A stretch of DNA of 64,000 nt from Norana najaformis (Eukaryota > Annelida > Clitellata > Crassiclitellata > Hormogastridae). This document shows, one piece after another, positions 9,678 through 20,254 of the stretch (positions within the stretch are counted from its first letter, which is position 1; each line of letters opens with the position of its first letter). Location: the NCBI GenBank assembly GCA_964023275.1, contig OZ029921.1, positions 12,405,806-12,469,805 on the forward strand, written 5' to 3'. Both the position numbers and the translations under genes were made by a program. Below the pieces are notes generated by a model that made no database searches, was not told the DNA's origin, and saw nothing but the letters and a program-made list of their open reading frames with translations.

Positions 9678-11375
9678 TCATAGACTAGTTCTTAGATTTT
9701 TTGCCTGTCTCTTGTACAGCTGTTCGGGAGCATCTCTGCGGAGTGTCCAGCAGTAGTCAGCCAACATTGTAGTGGACCATTTTCCCTGGTACCTTTGCTC
9801 CATTGTTGCGATATCTTGATGAAAACGTTCGCCATGTTCGTCACTAACCATACCACAGTTGTCAGGGAAGAAACCCAGATGGGAATGAAGGAAATGCATC
9901 TTCAGAGACATATTGCAGCGAAATTTCTGGTACTGCTTGAGCATGTCTTCTACTAGTTCCTTGTAGTTTTCTGCCCTAACATTCCCCAGAAAGTCTGTAG
10001 ACACTAGACGAAAAGCATTCCATGCTTGTTTCGCATCACCCTCCAGCAAGTTGTTGAAGCGGTCATCTTTGAAGAGTTCTCTAATCTGAGGACCCACAAA
10101 AACTCCCTCTTTAATCTTTGCTTCGCTGAGTCGAGGGAATTTTTCATGCAGGTATCGGAAAGCTGGCGAAGTGCGGTCCATGGCTTTCACGAAGTTCTTC
10201 ACCAAACCTAGTTTGATGTGAAGGGGTGGTAGTAGGATTTTGTGAGCCTCGACCAGAGCTGGGTGCTGGATATTCTTCTGTCCAACTGCCATGTTTTGTC
10301 TGGGAGTCCATTCCTTCCGCACGTAGTGCAACTCTCTTGCTCGGCTATCCCACTCACACAAGAAACACATATATTTTGTATATCCTTGCTGCAGTCCCAT
10401 TAAAATGGCAACTACCTTCAAATCACCACACAGGTGCCATTTGTACCTGTTATAGTCAATGGAATGCAGTAGCTGTTTTAGGTTATCGTATGTCTCTTTC
10501 ATGTGGACAGCATGCGCTAATGGAATAGATGGAAGACGGTTTCCATTGTGCAAAAGCACAGCCTTAAGACTCAGTGTTGAAGAGTCTACAAAGAGTCTCC
10601 ATTCTTGTGGGTCATGAGTGATCTGTAAGGCATTCATGAGGTCGTCAATATTGGAACAGAATACCAGATTACCTTCCTTCATAAAGAAAGGTTCCAACTG
10701 CTGATGGCGCTTTCTATATGAAGTAATTGTGACATCTTCTTCTAGAAGATTCCATTGTTGGAGTCTTGATCCTAGCAATTCTGCCTTGTTTTTGGATAAG
10801 TCCAAATCACGAACAAGGTCATTCAGTTCTTCCTGTGTTATTCTGTGTGGGGTTGATGATGCACCACAGTGAAAATCGGGATCACTGCACGCTGACGGAC
10901 CAGGAGAAGAACATGTCGGCTCACCCTTGTCCTCATCAGATGAATCAAGGAAAATATATTCTGCTGGAGGTTCTGGAATAGGAAGTCCATCACCATGTGG
11001 AACTGGTCTCAATGCTGACGGAATGTTTGGGTAGACTATTGTCGACTTCTTTTGCTTCATTATTCCACCGGAAAGAGGAGGAACCAAGCAGAAGTAACAG
11101 TCATCTACGTGGTTGCTTTGCTCTCTCCACACCATGGGAACTGCAAACGGCATTGATGGTCTTTTGCCATTCAACCACTGTGAAAGCTGTGTTGTACATG
11201 TAGCACAGCATATATGCGGGGCCCATGGCTTGTCTTGGTCACCAACCTTGCATTCGAAGTAAGCATGATATGCCTTCTTGACTTGATAAGTGATACTTTT
11301 CTTCTGGTTGGCAAATGTCACTTCCCCACAAATGTAACAAAAGTTGTCCACAGTATTTACGCACTTCCGAGGCAT
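9678..11375 (-). CDS. Putative DDE-type transposase, Cys-rich, unassigned superfamily (copy 2)
   Basis: 565 codons, the same protein as the 6830 gene with two visible differences: G instead of D at residue 501 and a different C-terminus (AKNLRTSL instead of AKKSKN), because the A-run before the stop is six bases here and seven in copy 1. All Cys pairs, D264, D318, CxxC-H and the DEHGERFHQD block are kept. Its promoter (11491-11571) is a mirror image of the first. Both genes intact and nearly identical means recent duplication, gene conversion between arms, or an assembly artefact. Confidence 0.7.
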   Translation of the reverse strand: MPRKCVNTVDNFCYICGEVTFANQKKSITYQVKKAYHAYFECKVGDQDKPWAPHICCATCTTQLSQWLNGKRPSMPFAVPMVWREQSNHVDDCYFCLVPPLSGGIMKQKKSTIVYPNIPSALRPVPHGDGLPIPEPPAEYIFLDSSDEDKGEPTCSSPGPSACSDPDFHCGASSTPHRITQEELNDLVRDLDLSKNKAELLGSRLQQWNLLEEDVTITSYRKRHQQLEPFFMKEGNLVFCSNIDDLMNALQITHDPQEWRLFVDSSTLSLKAVLLHNGNRLPSIPLAHAVHMKETYDNLKQLLHSIDYNRYKWHLCGDLKVVAILMGLQQGYTKYMCFLCEWDSRARELHYVRKEWTPRQNMAVGQKNIQHPALVEAHKILLPPLHIKLGLVKNFVKAMDRTSPAFRYLHEKFPRLSEAKIKEGVFVGPQIRELFKDDRFNNLLEGDAKQAWNAFRLVSTDFLGNVRAENYKELVEDMLKQYQKFRCNMSLKMHFLHSHLGFFPDNCGMVSDEHGERFHQDIATMEQRYQGKWSTTMLADYCWTLRRDAPEQLYKRQAKNLRTSL

Positions 11376-11490
11376 TACTGTTCTGTATTGTATCTAAATG
11401 GATAAAGTAATAATAGTTTTATAAAACAGTAACTTAAACTGTCTCGCACAAAGTCTGTAATATTGTAAATGCTCAACCGTTCCGACTCGC

Positions 11491-11571
11491 TTTATATAGT
11501 ACACTGCTGACGTCATCTTACGTCAGCAGCCGACTGGCTGTAGTTTTACATTGCATCAGAAAATGACGTAA
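11491..11571 (-). promoter_or_regulatory. Promoter of copy 2 (TATA box plus CRE-like inverted repeat)
   Basis: Mirror of 6634-6714: TATA box complement TTTATATA at 11491-11498, the CTGCTGACGT / ACGTCAGCAG inverted repeat at about 11504-11529, and TGACGTAA at 11564-11571. Confidence 0.6.
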
Positions 11572-11825
11572 TCAACTGTGCATGATGTGTCCATGATGGG
11601 ATTATGCAATGAGGTGGAATATTACATCATTCTAGACTTATTTAGGATATTGTCGCAGTCCTACTGCATAAATTTACATGGTGAAACATAAAAAATGAAC
11701 TATATGAAATATTTTCAAAACGAGAGCCAATAAAAAATTTTTATGGTTATATTCGTGTTCAGCACACCAAGATGCTACACATTAGGGCCTTTTCCAGTCA
11801 GTAACGATTTCTATGTTGACCAGTG

Positions 11826-12239
11826 TTATTAATAAATGGCCAGCTTATGTAAATGGTTAGATTAAGTCAGTTCAGCTGGGCGTTTAAGTGGTATTGACTG
11901 AGCGTATCTGTGCAAGTCAAACGTTCAATGGGATTACTACAGATGGTGAATCTGCAGAATTGAAAGACGCCGTTGTTTTCAAAAACAGCTGTTTACCATG
12001 GAAACGAGATCGGGTGATTGTGTTTTCGCCACATATGATGTAATACGTCACACTCTGAGCAGACGAACTATGACAGGTATTTAAACGAAAGAACGTTGAA
12101 AATAGGGAGTCTTGTGTTGAGCAATGGTGGAGTAAAGACCGTTTGAACTGCTTCACATTACTCGTGTAGAAGAGTCAAGTTTTCAGTGATTTAAGGGCAA
12201 TTAATTGCTGTATTACTTGCGGTTAATTGAGTCATAATT
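11826..12239. other. No gene recognised
   Basis: Unique-looking DNA between the palindrome and the next LINE. It has a TACGTCAC motif near 12042 and TATTTAAA near 12078, but no open frame with a recognisable product follows. Confidence 0.4.
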
Positions 12240-12916
12240 GCAACAAAGTAATAATAATAATTAGCAACTTCTAATGCGCCAGTGTCTAATGCACAAGGCA
12301 ACAACCGATGGCACAACAAAACCAAGCCACAATCAGGTCGATATCCAGAAGGTCGTCCACACGTCAGAGAGGCAGCCTATAGTGGATAGGCAATTTGAAA
12401 CAGGTAAGTTTTAAGCTGAGAACGAAATGACAGAAGCGACTGAGCAGAATGAACAGACATGGGAGGGAATTCCAGAATTTTGGTCCAGCAGCCGAAAAAG
12501 CCCATTTACCCAGAACAGTTCTAGCCCAAGGTATGACCAGAGAAAGACAATCGGATGACCTTGCAGAATAATGGTAAGTCTGGGGAATAAGGACTGATTT
12601 CAAGTATTGTGGTTGGCCATAGTTCAATGTTTTATAAACTGTAAGTCCTAATTTGAAACAAATCCTTTGCTGAACAGGAAGCCAATGTAAAGATTTAAGC
12701 ACAGGGGTTGTATGCTCATATTTAGAAGTATTTGTTATGGCTCTAGCCAAGAAGTTCTGAACTCTTGGAGTTTCTGCATGTTTGACAGTGATACCAACAA
12801 GAATGGAGTTACAATAGTCAAAGCGACTAGAGACCAATGCGTTAGCTAAGGATATTCTGGAAGACATGGGGACATAATGCCTAATTCTGCGTATGTCACG
12901 AATATACATGTATGAT

Positions 12917-12970
12917 GACTTACAAATACCATTTACATAGTTTGACTTACAAATACCATTTACATAGTTT
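12917..12970 (-). repeat. 27-bp tandem duplication inside the LINE
   Basis: Two copies of a unit starting GACTTACAAATACC. Being 27 bp it keeps the frame and doubles nine residues. Confidence 0.85.
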
Positions 12971-13193
12971 GTGAGAGACATGGCAGAATCAAAAACAACA
13001 CCCAAGTCACAAGCAGTATCAATCAACTCAATGAGTGAATCACCCAGTTTTACGGATTTAAGCCATTCAAACTTCTTAAGTTGCTGAGGAGTGCCAAGTA
13101 GTAGAAATTCAGTCTTCGAGGGGTTAAGGAGGAGTTTATTAGCCGCCTGCAGCTCTTCAAAGGCATCAGACAACAGCTGCACAGAAGTGATAC

Positions 13194-13242
13194 CCAAATC
13201 TACATCTCATTTGACAGTTTGTCAAATGAGATGTAGATTTGG
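13194..13242. repeat. Local inverted duplication (22-bp arms, 5-base loop)
   Basis: CCAAATCTACATCTC... is followed after AGTTT by its exact reverse complement. In the sister LINE at 40763 the same segment is present only once, so the second arm arose here by a local snap-back event. It breaks the RT frame. Confidence 0.85.
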
Positions 13243-13794
13243 ATATCATCAGCGTAGAAATGATATCCCAGTGAATGATTATCTAGCACCAAGAGGTGTG
13301 GTGTATAATGTAAACAAAAGAGGACCAAGTACAGAACCCTGTGGAATGCCACAAGTAAATGAGGCACTAGCTGAAAAATGTCCATTTAAATATAAGATTG
13401 AGTGCGAGGGCTGAGGTAAGTAGCAAACCAGTATAGGGCAGGACCAGAAACTCCAAACCAGTGCTGAAGATGATGCAAAAGGAGAGAGTGGTCGACAGTA
13501 TCAAAGGCAGCAGACAAATCAAGGAGAATAAATGCTGTCACTTTACCCTTATCCATGGAGCACATGATGTCGTTATGAACAGCAAGCAGGGCAGATTCTG
13601 TTGAATGAAACTTACGGTATGCAGACTGAAATGAAGAAATTAGTGGGTTGGAAGAAAGGTGAGCTTGCATACGATTCAAGAATTTTATATATAAAATTCA
13701 AAGTTGAGATGGGTCTGTAATTAGATAGGTTACTTGGATCGATAGGAAATGCCAGAAATATAGCACTCTTGCACAGAACTACCACTTTGTACCT

Positions 13795-13992
13795 TTGGTG
13801 TTTGAGACTCTCAGCGCAATCAACAACAGTGGCCTACTCTTCATAACAGAGTTGGGGCGCTATCTCTCTCGTATAACCGGTGACACGAGAGAAACCAGTT
13901 ATCTTTTCCAGCGCATTGCTGTCACAATTCAACGCTTCAATTCTATTGCCTTCCACGGTACTTTTGTTCCGCCAGATCTTGATGATTTCTAG
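13795..13992 (+). pseudogene. C-terminal remnant of another LINE/RT protein family
   Basis: Reads SAINNSGLLFITELGRYLS followed by GDTRETSYLFQR and IAVTIQRFNSIAF. This matches a C-terminal module (FLxELGxRxS..GDxRExxFLFQRxSxxxQRxNA) that I remember following an RT and a CxCG...HxLSC zinc block in invertebrate LINE proteins. A second, more decayed copy is at 53810-54560. The upstream zinc block is absent here. Confidence 0.55.
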
Positions 13993-14126
13993 CCGTCCCA
14001 GAATTCTTTATTTTCCGGATAATCTTTTAAAAATCTTGAGGGATCATATATACCTCAAGTAAAAAAAAATCAAAAGAAATTAATTAATATAAATTTACTT
14101 ATTGTATTCATTCAAATATGCGTGTA

Positions 14127-15031
14127 CTGCATTTTCCAGAATATAAGATGCGGTTTTTTACACAAAATTCTTATTTAACTGTGCGACATACGTGCGGAAA
14201 TTTTATAAATTTCTCAAAGTAGCTATATATAGTCAGCAAAGACCGATAATGATTTAAAGTACATTAAATTAATCACATTTATCAAATGTAGAATATACAT
14301 AGCGAAACCAGTAATAGGCTAGCAGGCGTCCATACAGAACCGATTGGGTTCACGGCGCCTCTTGGCTGATAGCCCATCTCGTCTTGTGCCCTCCGCCTCT
14401 GCCGTGGCCTCTGCTGCGTCCCGCTACCTCCGCCTCTGCTGCGTCCAATGACCTACACCTCTGCCGCGTCATGCGATCTCCCACGGCAGGCCCAAGAGAA
14501 GCGCGGCGTGGGGAGCAGCGCCCTGCCAAGCCTACGCATCTGAGGCTTTCTTGGAAAGGGTGACAAAAGAGCACCACCGGCCGAAGTCGCGGCAGCGGCG
14601 GGCCCGAGAGAAGCAGTGTGGAGGTGCCCGCCAAGCTTACTTGGAGGCTTTCTTGGAAACAGCGCCAAAAGAAGGGGTAAGGAAGCCACGCTGCACCGCA
14701 CGAGGGGGGTTTGGGAAGGTTGAAAATTTGCTGGTATTTATTTTTCCGCCTATCAAACCAGAAATAACAACAAATGTTGGAAATCTCTGACAGAAAGTGC
14801 AAAAATAATTTTATTTCAACTAATTTATATCTGAACCATTATTTGCTAATGATGGTCATGTATTTATGGCCATCGTCAGCAAACGTGTTTATATGCATTG
14901 TGACTGAAAACCTGTGTACAGGTGCGTCTTATATACCAGTGCGACCTATGTATTGCATTTACAAAAAATTTGCCATTTTTGCACCTTTTGCGTCTTATAC
15001 TAAGGTGTGACTTATAGTCCGAAAAGTACAG
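14127..15031. mobile_element. TA-flanked non-autonomous DNA transposon (905 bp)
   Basis: The ends are CTGCATTTTCCAGAATATAA on the left and, in reverse complement, CTGTACTTTTCGGACTATAA on the right, each preceded by TA. TIRs plus a TA target duplication are typical of Tc1/mariner/pogo-like elements. The core (14340-14700) is unusually GC-rich for this window. It carries two related blocks, GCCAAGCCTAC...TTTCTTGGAAA and GCCAAGCTTAC...TTTCTTGGAAA, that resemble the end of the RTE-like element near 59740. No transposase is visible. The 150-codon minus-strand frame over the GC-rich core is probably compositional. Confidence 0.6.
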
Positions 15032-15629
15032 TATATAATTTTAAAATCATTTCATATTTCATTATTTCGTAATCGACAAAAGTGGATATTAAGACGGTCC
15101 TTGTTACACTTTTTAAAGCAATGTCTGCTATGATCAGACATGAGTGTGACAGTAACACAGACGCACACGTTTTGGTTTCACATCAATATTGCTTATTAGC
15201 AACCATTGACTTATGCCTCGAGCAAAATTGGAGAGGTGTTATAGAAGTTATCACGTCATGTCATTCAACGAGTTAGTCCCCTGTTTTATGTCTCTGCAAG
15301 TTTAAATTTGTTTCTAAATCTTGATGGCTCGTTAGAGTGAGTTTTTTACACCAGCGGCTTCCTCATAATGTCTGGACTTCAGATATCTTTATTACAGTTT
15401 ATGTTAGGGCTCAAGCATTTGTAGGATTTTAATTTCTAACATCTTAACTGTGCAACTTTGGAAGGGAATTTAACTTTGCAAGCTATTCTGGTAAGGCACT
15501 TATAATGTCACAATGCCCTCACCTAGCAACGCTCTTCTAAGCTTTATGTTTACGTTGTGCTGCGTCGTTCCTACTGGCTTGATCACCAGTACATACTCAT
15601 CCATTCATGTCAGCTGTTGACTGTTATGA
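15032..15629. other. No recognisable feature
   Basis: Ordinary AT-rich sequence; short frames without motifs. Confidence 0.4.
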
Positions 15630-17940
15630 CAGCGAATATCCCACGTGCCTGTTTGCAGTCGCAAAGGAGCACTTATAGTCGATTTGATTGAATTGAACCA
15701 GTTAGACGTGCTGGGAGTCTGCAAGACTTGGATCTCTGCTGATGATCCCAATGCCAACAAGTCTGACATGAACCCACCACCAGACATGTCCATTGTTCAG
15801 CCCCCGGATGAACGGGCAGAAACAGCAGTCTCGCGATCATCCATCGTAATATGCTTACCTTAAGAACTCATCCGCTTCAGAATACTGTGACAACAAACAG
15901 CTTCCACTTCCAAGCTGTCCGAATAATTACCTCTAACATCTCGTTCCTCTTCATTAATATATACTGCTGGCCAGGTTCCAACCTTAATGAATTTTACCAT
16001 GAATTCAGGAACCTTCTTGCTGCAACTACCACCATGATTGGTGGCAATTGACTTATTCTCAGCGGAGACTTCAACTGCCCTGGAAACAATGCATCCAGCA
16101 TCTCCGAAGACCTAACCACAGTACTTGACGTCTTTGGCTTAAAGCAGTTCGTGCTAGGTCTAACGCGTACTGGACCGACCAGCGACAGTCTGCTTGATCT
16201 TGTCATCTCTGGACTGAATTCGACACCGATCAAGAATGTACAGGTGCGTAGTACACACCGTTGTCCGACCACCGTCTGGTGAAGTGGACGGTTTGCAAGA
16301 TGCCTCAACAGAAGTCAACCAATTACTATCATCTACCGGAAGCTTAAAACACTCAATCCTGACTCCTTCTGACAAACAGTGATTAATTCGTCACTGTTCT
16401 TGGCTCCTGATGACACCCCCGACGGCTTTGCTTGTCTGATAGACGACGTTGTCACTGACATCCTGGACCAGTTGGCTCCACTGAGGAAATCTGCAAAATG
16501 CCCAGAAAAAAGATCAATCGCTGGCTATCTCCTGAAGCCACAGCTGCAAAACGACTTCGTAGACGCTTAAAAAGGAGTTGGAAGGCTACCGATGATGAAA
16601 TTGTTCAACGCGTGTATTGGTCAGCATGCCGTAACACCAACAAACTTATCAACGAATCACGCCGACAATACTACAGTGACAGCATATCGGAAAAGCCTAA
16701 TGGATCTCATCTACAATGGTCAGCAATGAAGGATGTACTGCACTCCATAGTGCCATCTGAGGCGTTACCAAATGAAGAATGTCAGAAATGCTGTTCCACG
16801 TTCTCAAACTTCTTCATAAATAAGATCAAGTCAATAGAGGCATCAATTGCCAAGCAATTTTCCAGACAACCCATAGACCCTCTTGCATCAGATAGGGACT
16901 ATGTCGGCACACATCTTGATCACCTCAGACCTGTGGATGGCGCAGATATCTTCCAGCTACTGTCTTCCTTGCCATGATAATCATCTCCGACGGATGCTTT
17001 CCCATTGTCTTTGCTAAAGTCATGTGCGGAAGTGTTCAATCCAATCATAATTAGTCTCTGCAATTTGTCTTTCAGTTGCAGACGGCTTCCAGCCTGCTAC
17101 AGACCTGCCTCTGTTACACCTTTGCTGAAGAAGGAAGGCCTTGATCCTGATGGTCCTTCTAACTATAGGCCGATCTCAAATCTACATACACTGTCAAAAA
17201 TTTTGGAAGGTGTCTTTCTGGCTCATCTATTGCCGCATGTCAGTAGCTCCTGTAATTTTAACAGTCATCAGTCTGCTTACCGTGGGCATCACTCAACTGA
17301 AACGGCCTTACTGAAGATCCTTGATGATGTCTACACCACTTCTGGACGACAGTCCACCCTACTAATTGGCCTCGACCTCTCCGCTGCCTTTGAAACAATT
17401 GACAAAACAACACTCATCACTAGGCTATGGAAGACATTCTGCATCAGCAGTGTTGTGCTAGATTGGATCCGTAGCTACCTCTCTGACCGGTCACAACATG
17501 TCATCACTGGATCATCAAGGTTGCAGCCAACTACCTGCGAATACGGTGTCCCACAAGGGTCGGTTCTTGGCCCGATTCTTTTCACACTGTATGCGGCTCC
17601 AGTCCCTGCATCATTTCCGCACACGGCATCAATCACCACCAGTATGCCGATGACATCCAACTAGACACAGTGCTTGATCACCCTGACTCTGACACCAGCA
17701 ACCTAACACAATTTACTGAAGCAGTATGCTGCTGGTTTCTAACTAACGGACTCTGCCTAAATCAGAAGAAGTCTGAAGTCATTGTACTTGGCACTTCCTC
17801 ATCAGTATAATCGATCGTGGATCTAAAAACAGTCAACACTGCAGGCGCAGACATCTCACTTTCTGGAACATTTAAGAATCTCTGAGTGACACTCGACTCT
17901 AAACTAACATTCAACCAGCCAATGGACACATGGTGTCTTA
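15630..17940 (+). pseudogene. CR1-like LINE with APE endonuclease and RT, frame-broken, 3' truncated
   Basis: The left end reads an apurinic-endonuclease start, GALIVDLIELNQLDVLGVCK then TWISADD, a variant of the DLI...D(I/V)LxIxETW motif. Frameshifted APE sequence with the LSDHRLV block follows to about 16300. The frame 16498-16977 is the APE-RT linker (KINRWLSPEATAAKRLRRR). From 17005 the RT runs NYRPISNLHTLSKILEG, SAYRGHHSTETALLK, motif A LDLSAAFETIDK and GVPQGSVLGPILFTLY. After a frameshift near 17640 comes QYADDIQL. The copy ends without a 3' tail near 17940, where a minus-strand RT fragment begins. Several stops (16977, 17664) show it is inactive. Confidence 0.8.
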
Positions 17941-17944
17941 CTGC

Positions 17945-18345
17945 TACTTACTTATATTGGGCAGAATATGAAAATCATGAGATAAATTGTTCCACAAAGA
18001 AGAACCAACACATTTAATAGAAAATAGATGAGTGTTTGTGTGGGCATAACTTCTATGATAATTACACTTTGATTAGTTATTATAAGTGTGGTACTCAAAG
18101 TTAGATGAAAAATAACCAGAGAAGGCAGAAGGAAGTAAGTCGTGAGCAAACCAATAGACAAATTCACCAATCTGTAATTTGTTTATCTGATCGATATTCA
18201 AAATATCAAGGTCATGAAAATTATTTTCCATAGAAGAATAAGACCTTCCTAAGATTACGTGGTCAACTCGTTTTTGAAGCACAACAAGTCTTTCCAGCCA
18301 GGATGGATAATTAGATGACCATGCAATATTGCAGCAAGATGAATA
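17945..18345 (-). pseudogene. C-terminal piece of a different RT (jockey/L1-like C-terminus)
   Basis: Minus-strand translation reads CCNIAWSSNYPSWLERLVVL then QKRVDHVI and FHDLDILNIDQINKLQIGEF. This fits the YCNxxWGxxYPSxLxxLxxLQKKxxRxI...LxILNIxxINxxQI pattern of post-RT domains in several invertebrate LINEs. A frameshift near 18070 separates the final SYAHTNT... block. The part of the open frame upstream of 18345 (LGDFTVGKRDGIRARARHLL) does not belong to this pattern and is unassigned. Confidence 0.6.
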
Positions 18346-18764
18346 GGGATAAATGAGGGGATAATAAGACCTCTGTGATTCATCCAAGATCAAGTTTATA
18401 TGTATGTCTGAAGGTAAGACATGACTAAATTTCCACTGCAATGTTGGTCTCTGTTTTAACAGATGTCGGGCTCTAGCCCGTATGCCATCACGTTTTCCCA
18501 CAGTAAAGTCACCAAGCCTCATTGTCCCACAACCATTACATCTGTCACTGCATTACTTGCCCTATGAAGTAACCGTTATCTAGAAATCTATTTAGACTAG
18601 CTACTCACTATTTTGTAGTACTCTAGACTATGAGCACCATCAGCAAACTATTTGCAGCCTAACCCAAGATAGCCCAAGGAAAGAACACATAGTTCTAACA
18701 GTCTAATGCCTCATTTACTACCACTGATAAAATTTCATGTTTAATGTTTCTTCAGTACTGCACA

Positions 18765-18975
18765 ACAGGCACGGGTTAAAGTTCTAGCACAGCTAGAAGA
18801 AGAAGATACTAGTGACCATTATGACTACAACAAAAGCTATGGTACCATTAACGTCTTCTTACAGCCACCAAACAACGAATGCTTGCTAACTGATGAAGAC
18901 AGTGATAAGTTGCATTATAAATACGAGTTCAATGTTAACCATTAGGGGCGCAAGTTGTTGTCAACTCCATGTGAA
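18765..18975 (+). pseudogene. Possible piggyBac-like N-terminal remnant
   Basis: One frame reads VFLQPPNNECLLTDEDSDK, resembling the acidic PPNDGxxTDEDSGDE stretch near the start of many piggyBac transposases. In a neighbouring frame KLLSTPCEVR recalls the following QLLAPAEV. Nothing of the catalytic domain was found. The match rests on short motifs. Confidence 0.35.
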
Positions 18976-19588
18976 GTCCGCAGACAGATCCTGCCAACAG
19001 ATCCAGATGCCAGTAACACATGAAATGGACACTGGCAGGCCTGCTGACATAAAGAAACTGAGAAACAAGGCTGGAAGTCGTTCAGAAATGCCGGATGCCA
19101 GTAGTACCACAGTTGCTGCCAATAATTCAGACAGAAAAGCCTCAGATGTATACTGTGGAACAAAGTCAAACACTGGTCAAGATGCTCATTGTCCAAAAGA
19201 TAAAACAAGTCAGCGGAATGAGCAAGATAGGAAGCAGAAACTTTCATCAATGACTGACAACCATGAAAAACACACCACATATGAAAATGCAGGTGAAGAT
19301 TCCTTGTCAACCTATTCTCTCCTACGAACATGGTCTTGTGGGTTATGTCGGCACAGGTATTCTAGAGCAGGCATGCATTCCTCCTCATTGTGGACATTAA
19401 GTTTATTTTGACAACTTTTTCACATCTTACAGACTTTGAACTGTAGCATGTGCAGTCAGTAAATTGTAGTCCCGCTTAAAGGGACAAAGAAAATGGCAGA
19501 TAAACCAGATCACAAAGCTGAATAAACAAACTACCAGACCTGGAAATTCAAGGTGCAACTTTTGTTAACTTAAGAGGGCTTATATTAA

Positions 19589-20254
19589 ATGATCGATAAG
19601 GCAGCCCCAGATACTGTAACTGCAGAAACCAGACTAAGGACAGGAAAGCAAGGGCAACAATCGATCTACTTGTGGAGGACATCCAACTTCATCTCATCGG
19701 GAATGACATCAGGAACAGACAGCGGTGAAGGGTTCATGGCAGACACTACAGAAATATCACGAAAAGTCTCCCCTATCAAGTAAGGTGAATTTACTAAAGA
19801 AACACAGTGGGTTGAAACTTACACAACATGGTGACATGGAAAACCATCTAACAGAAATGGAAAATTTGATAGGCTACAGAAATATCACGAAAAGTCTCCC
19901 CTATCAAGTAAGGTGAATTTACTAAAGAAACACAGTGGGTTGAAACTTACAGAACATGGTGACATGGAAAACCATCTAACAGAAATGGAAAATTTGATAG
20001 ACAAGCTAGCATCTTTGGGTGATCTGCTGGCAGATCACTTATCTGTAGCACTATTCCTTAGTAGCCTACCAGGTTGTTATGGAACTTTAATTACGGCTCT
20101 CGAAACAAGACCCAAAGAAGATCTGACTAAGGAATTAGCAAAAAATAAGCTTCTTGAAGAGTTAAAAAGGAGATCTGAAACAGATTTGACATCCAGTAAT
20201 CAGGCTCTAAAGAAAATGAAGGAAGAGGGAAAACCAAACAATGTGAAAATTTAA
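19589..20254 (+). pseudogene. Copia (Ty1) gag region, broken by a 128-bp tandem duplication
   Basis: The plus strand reads Ty1/copia gag: VNLLKKHSGLKLTEHGDMEN, NLIDKLASLGDLLADHLSVA, LFLSSLPGCYGTLITALETR and a Lys/Glu-rich end. In intact elements this region packages the RNA. The segment from CTACAGAAATATCACG to the MENLI codons is present twice (19746-19873 and 19874-20001). Because 128 is not a multiple of three, the duplication destroys the frame. Upstream sequence (19480-19590) contains the start of the coding region. No LTR was located to the left. Confidence 0.8.
19746..20001 (+). repeat. 128-bp tandem duplication within copia gag
   Basis: Two head-to-tail copies differing by one base that I can see (ACACAACATGG against ACAGAACATGG). 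The period is 128 bp. Confidence 0.9.

Larger units (their letters stand above)
9546..11825 (-). mobile_element. Arm 2 of the inverted repeat: second copy of the same DNA transposon
   Basis: Reverse-complement copy of 6380-8661, about 99.7% identical by my reading. Its TIRs are at 9546-9587 and 11723-11764. The identity with arm 1 continues 61 bp past the outer TIR to 11825 and then stops abruptly (TTATTAATAAATGG here against GCAGATAATT on the other side). The two genes point towards each other and their promoters lie at the far ends of the palindrome. Confidence 0.8.
12240..13740 (-). pseudogene. 5'-truncated CR1/L2-like LINE with (ATT)n tail
   Basis: Minus-strand reading from 13738 gives DPSNLSNYRPIS, MQAHLSSNPLISSFQSAYR, then motif A LDLSAAFDTVDHSLL, a YADD box (FYADDIQIYISF) and the C-terminal SLHWLPVQQRICFKLGL / KFWNSLP blocks. 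The 3' end is the GCCTTGTGCATTAGACACTGG terminus and (ATT)n tail at 12240-12310. Frames change near 13385 and 13200. A 22-bp snap-back (13194-13242) sits right after the YADD region, and a 27-bp in-frame duplication (12917-12970) repeats NYVNGICKS. It is the same family as the LINE at 40263-41710. Confidence 0.85.

Noticed and set aside
6380-11825. Whole 5.4-kb palindrome as a single transposon with its own target duplication
   Set aside because: The flanks CAGATAATT and TTATTAATA do not form a duplication; kept as a hypothesis in findings only.
14350-14802. 150-codon minus-strand frame in the GC-rich block
   Set aside because: Open in several frames because of high GC; lies within a TIR-bounded non-autonomous element; no domain seen.
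18350-18522. LINE ORF1-like protein (LGDFTVGKRDGIRARARHLL)
   Set aside because: The resemblance to ORF1/Transposase_22 proteins is too short to support.
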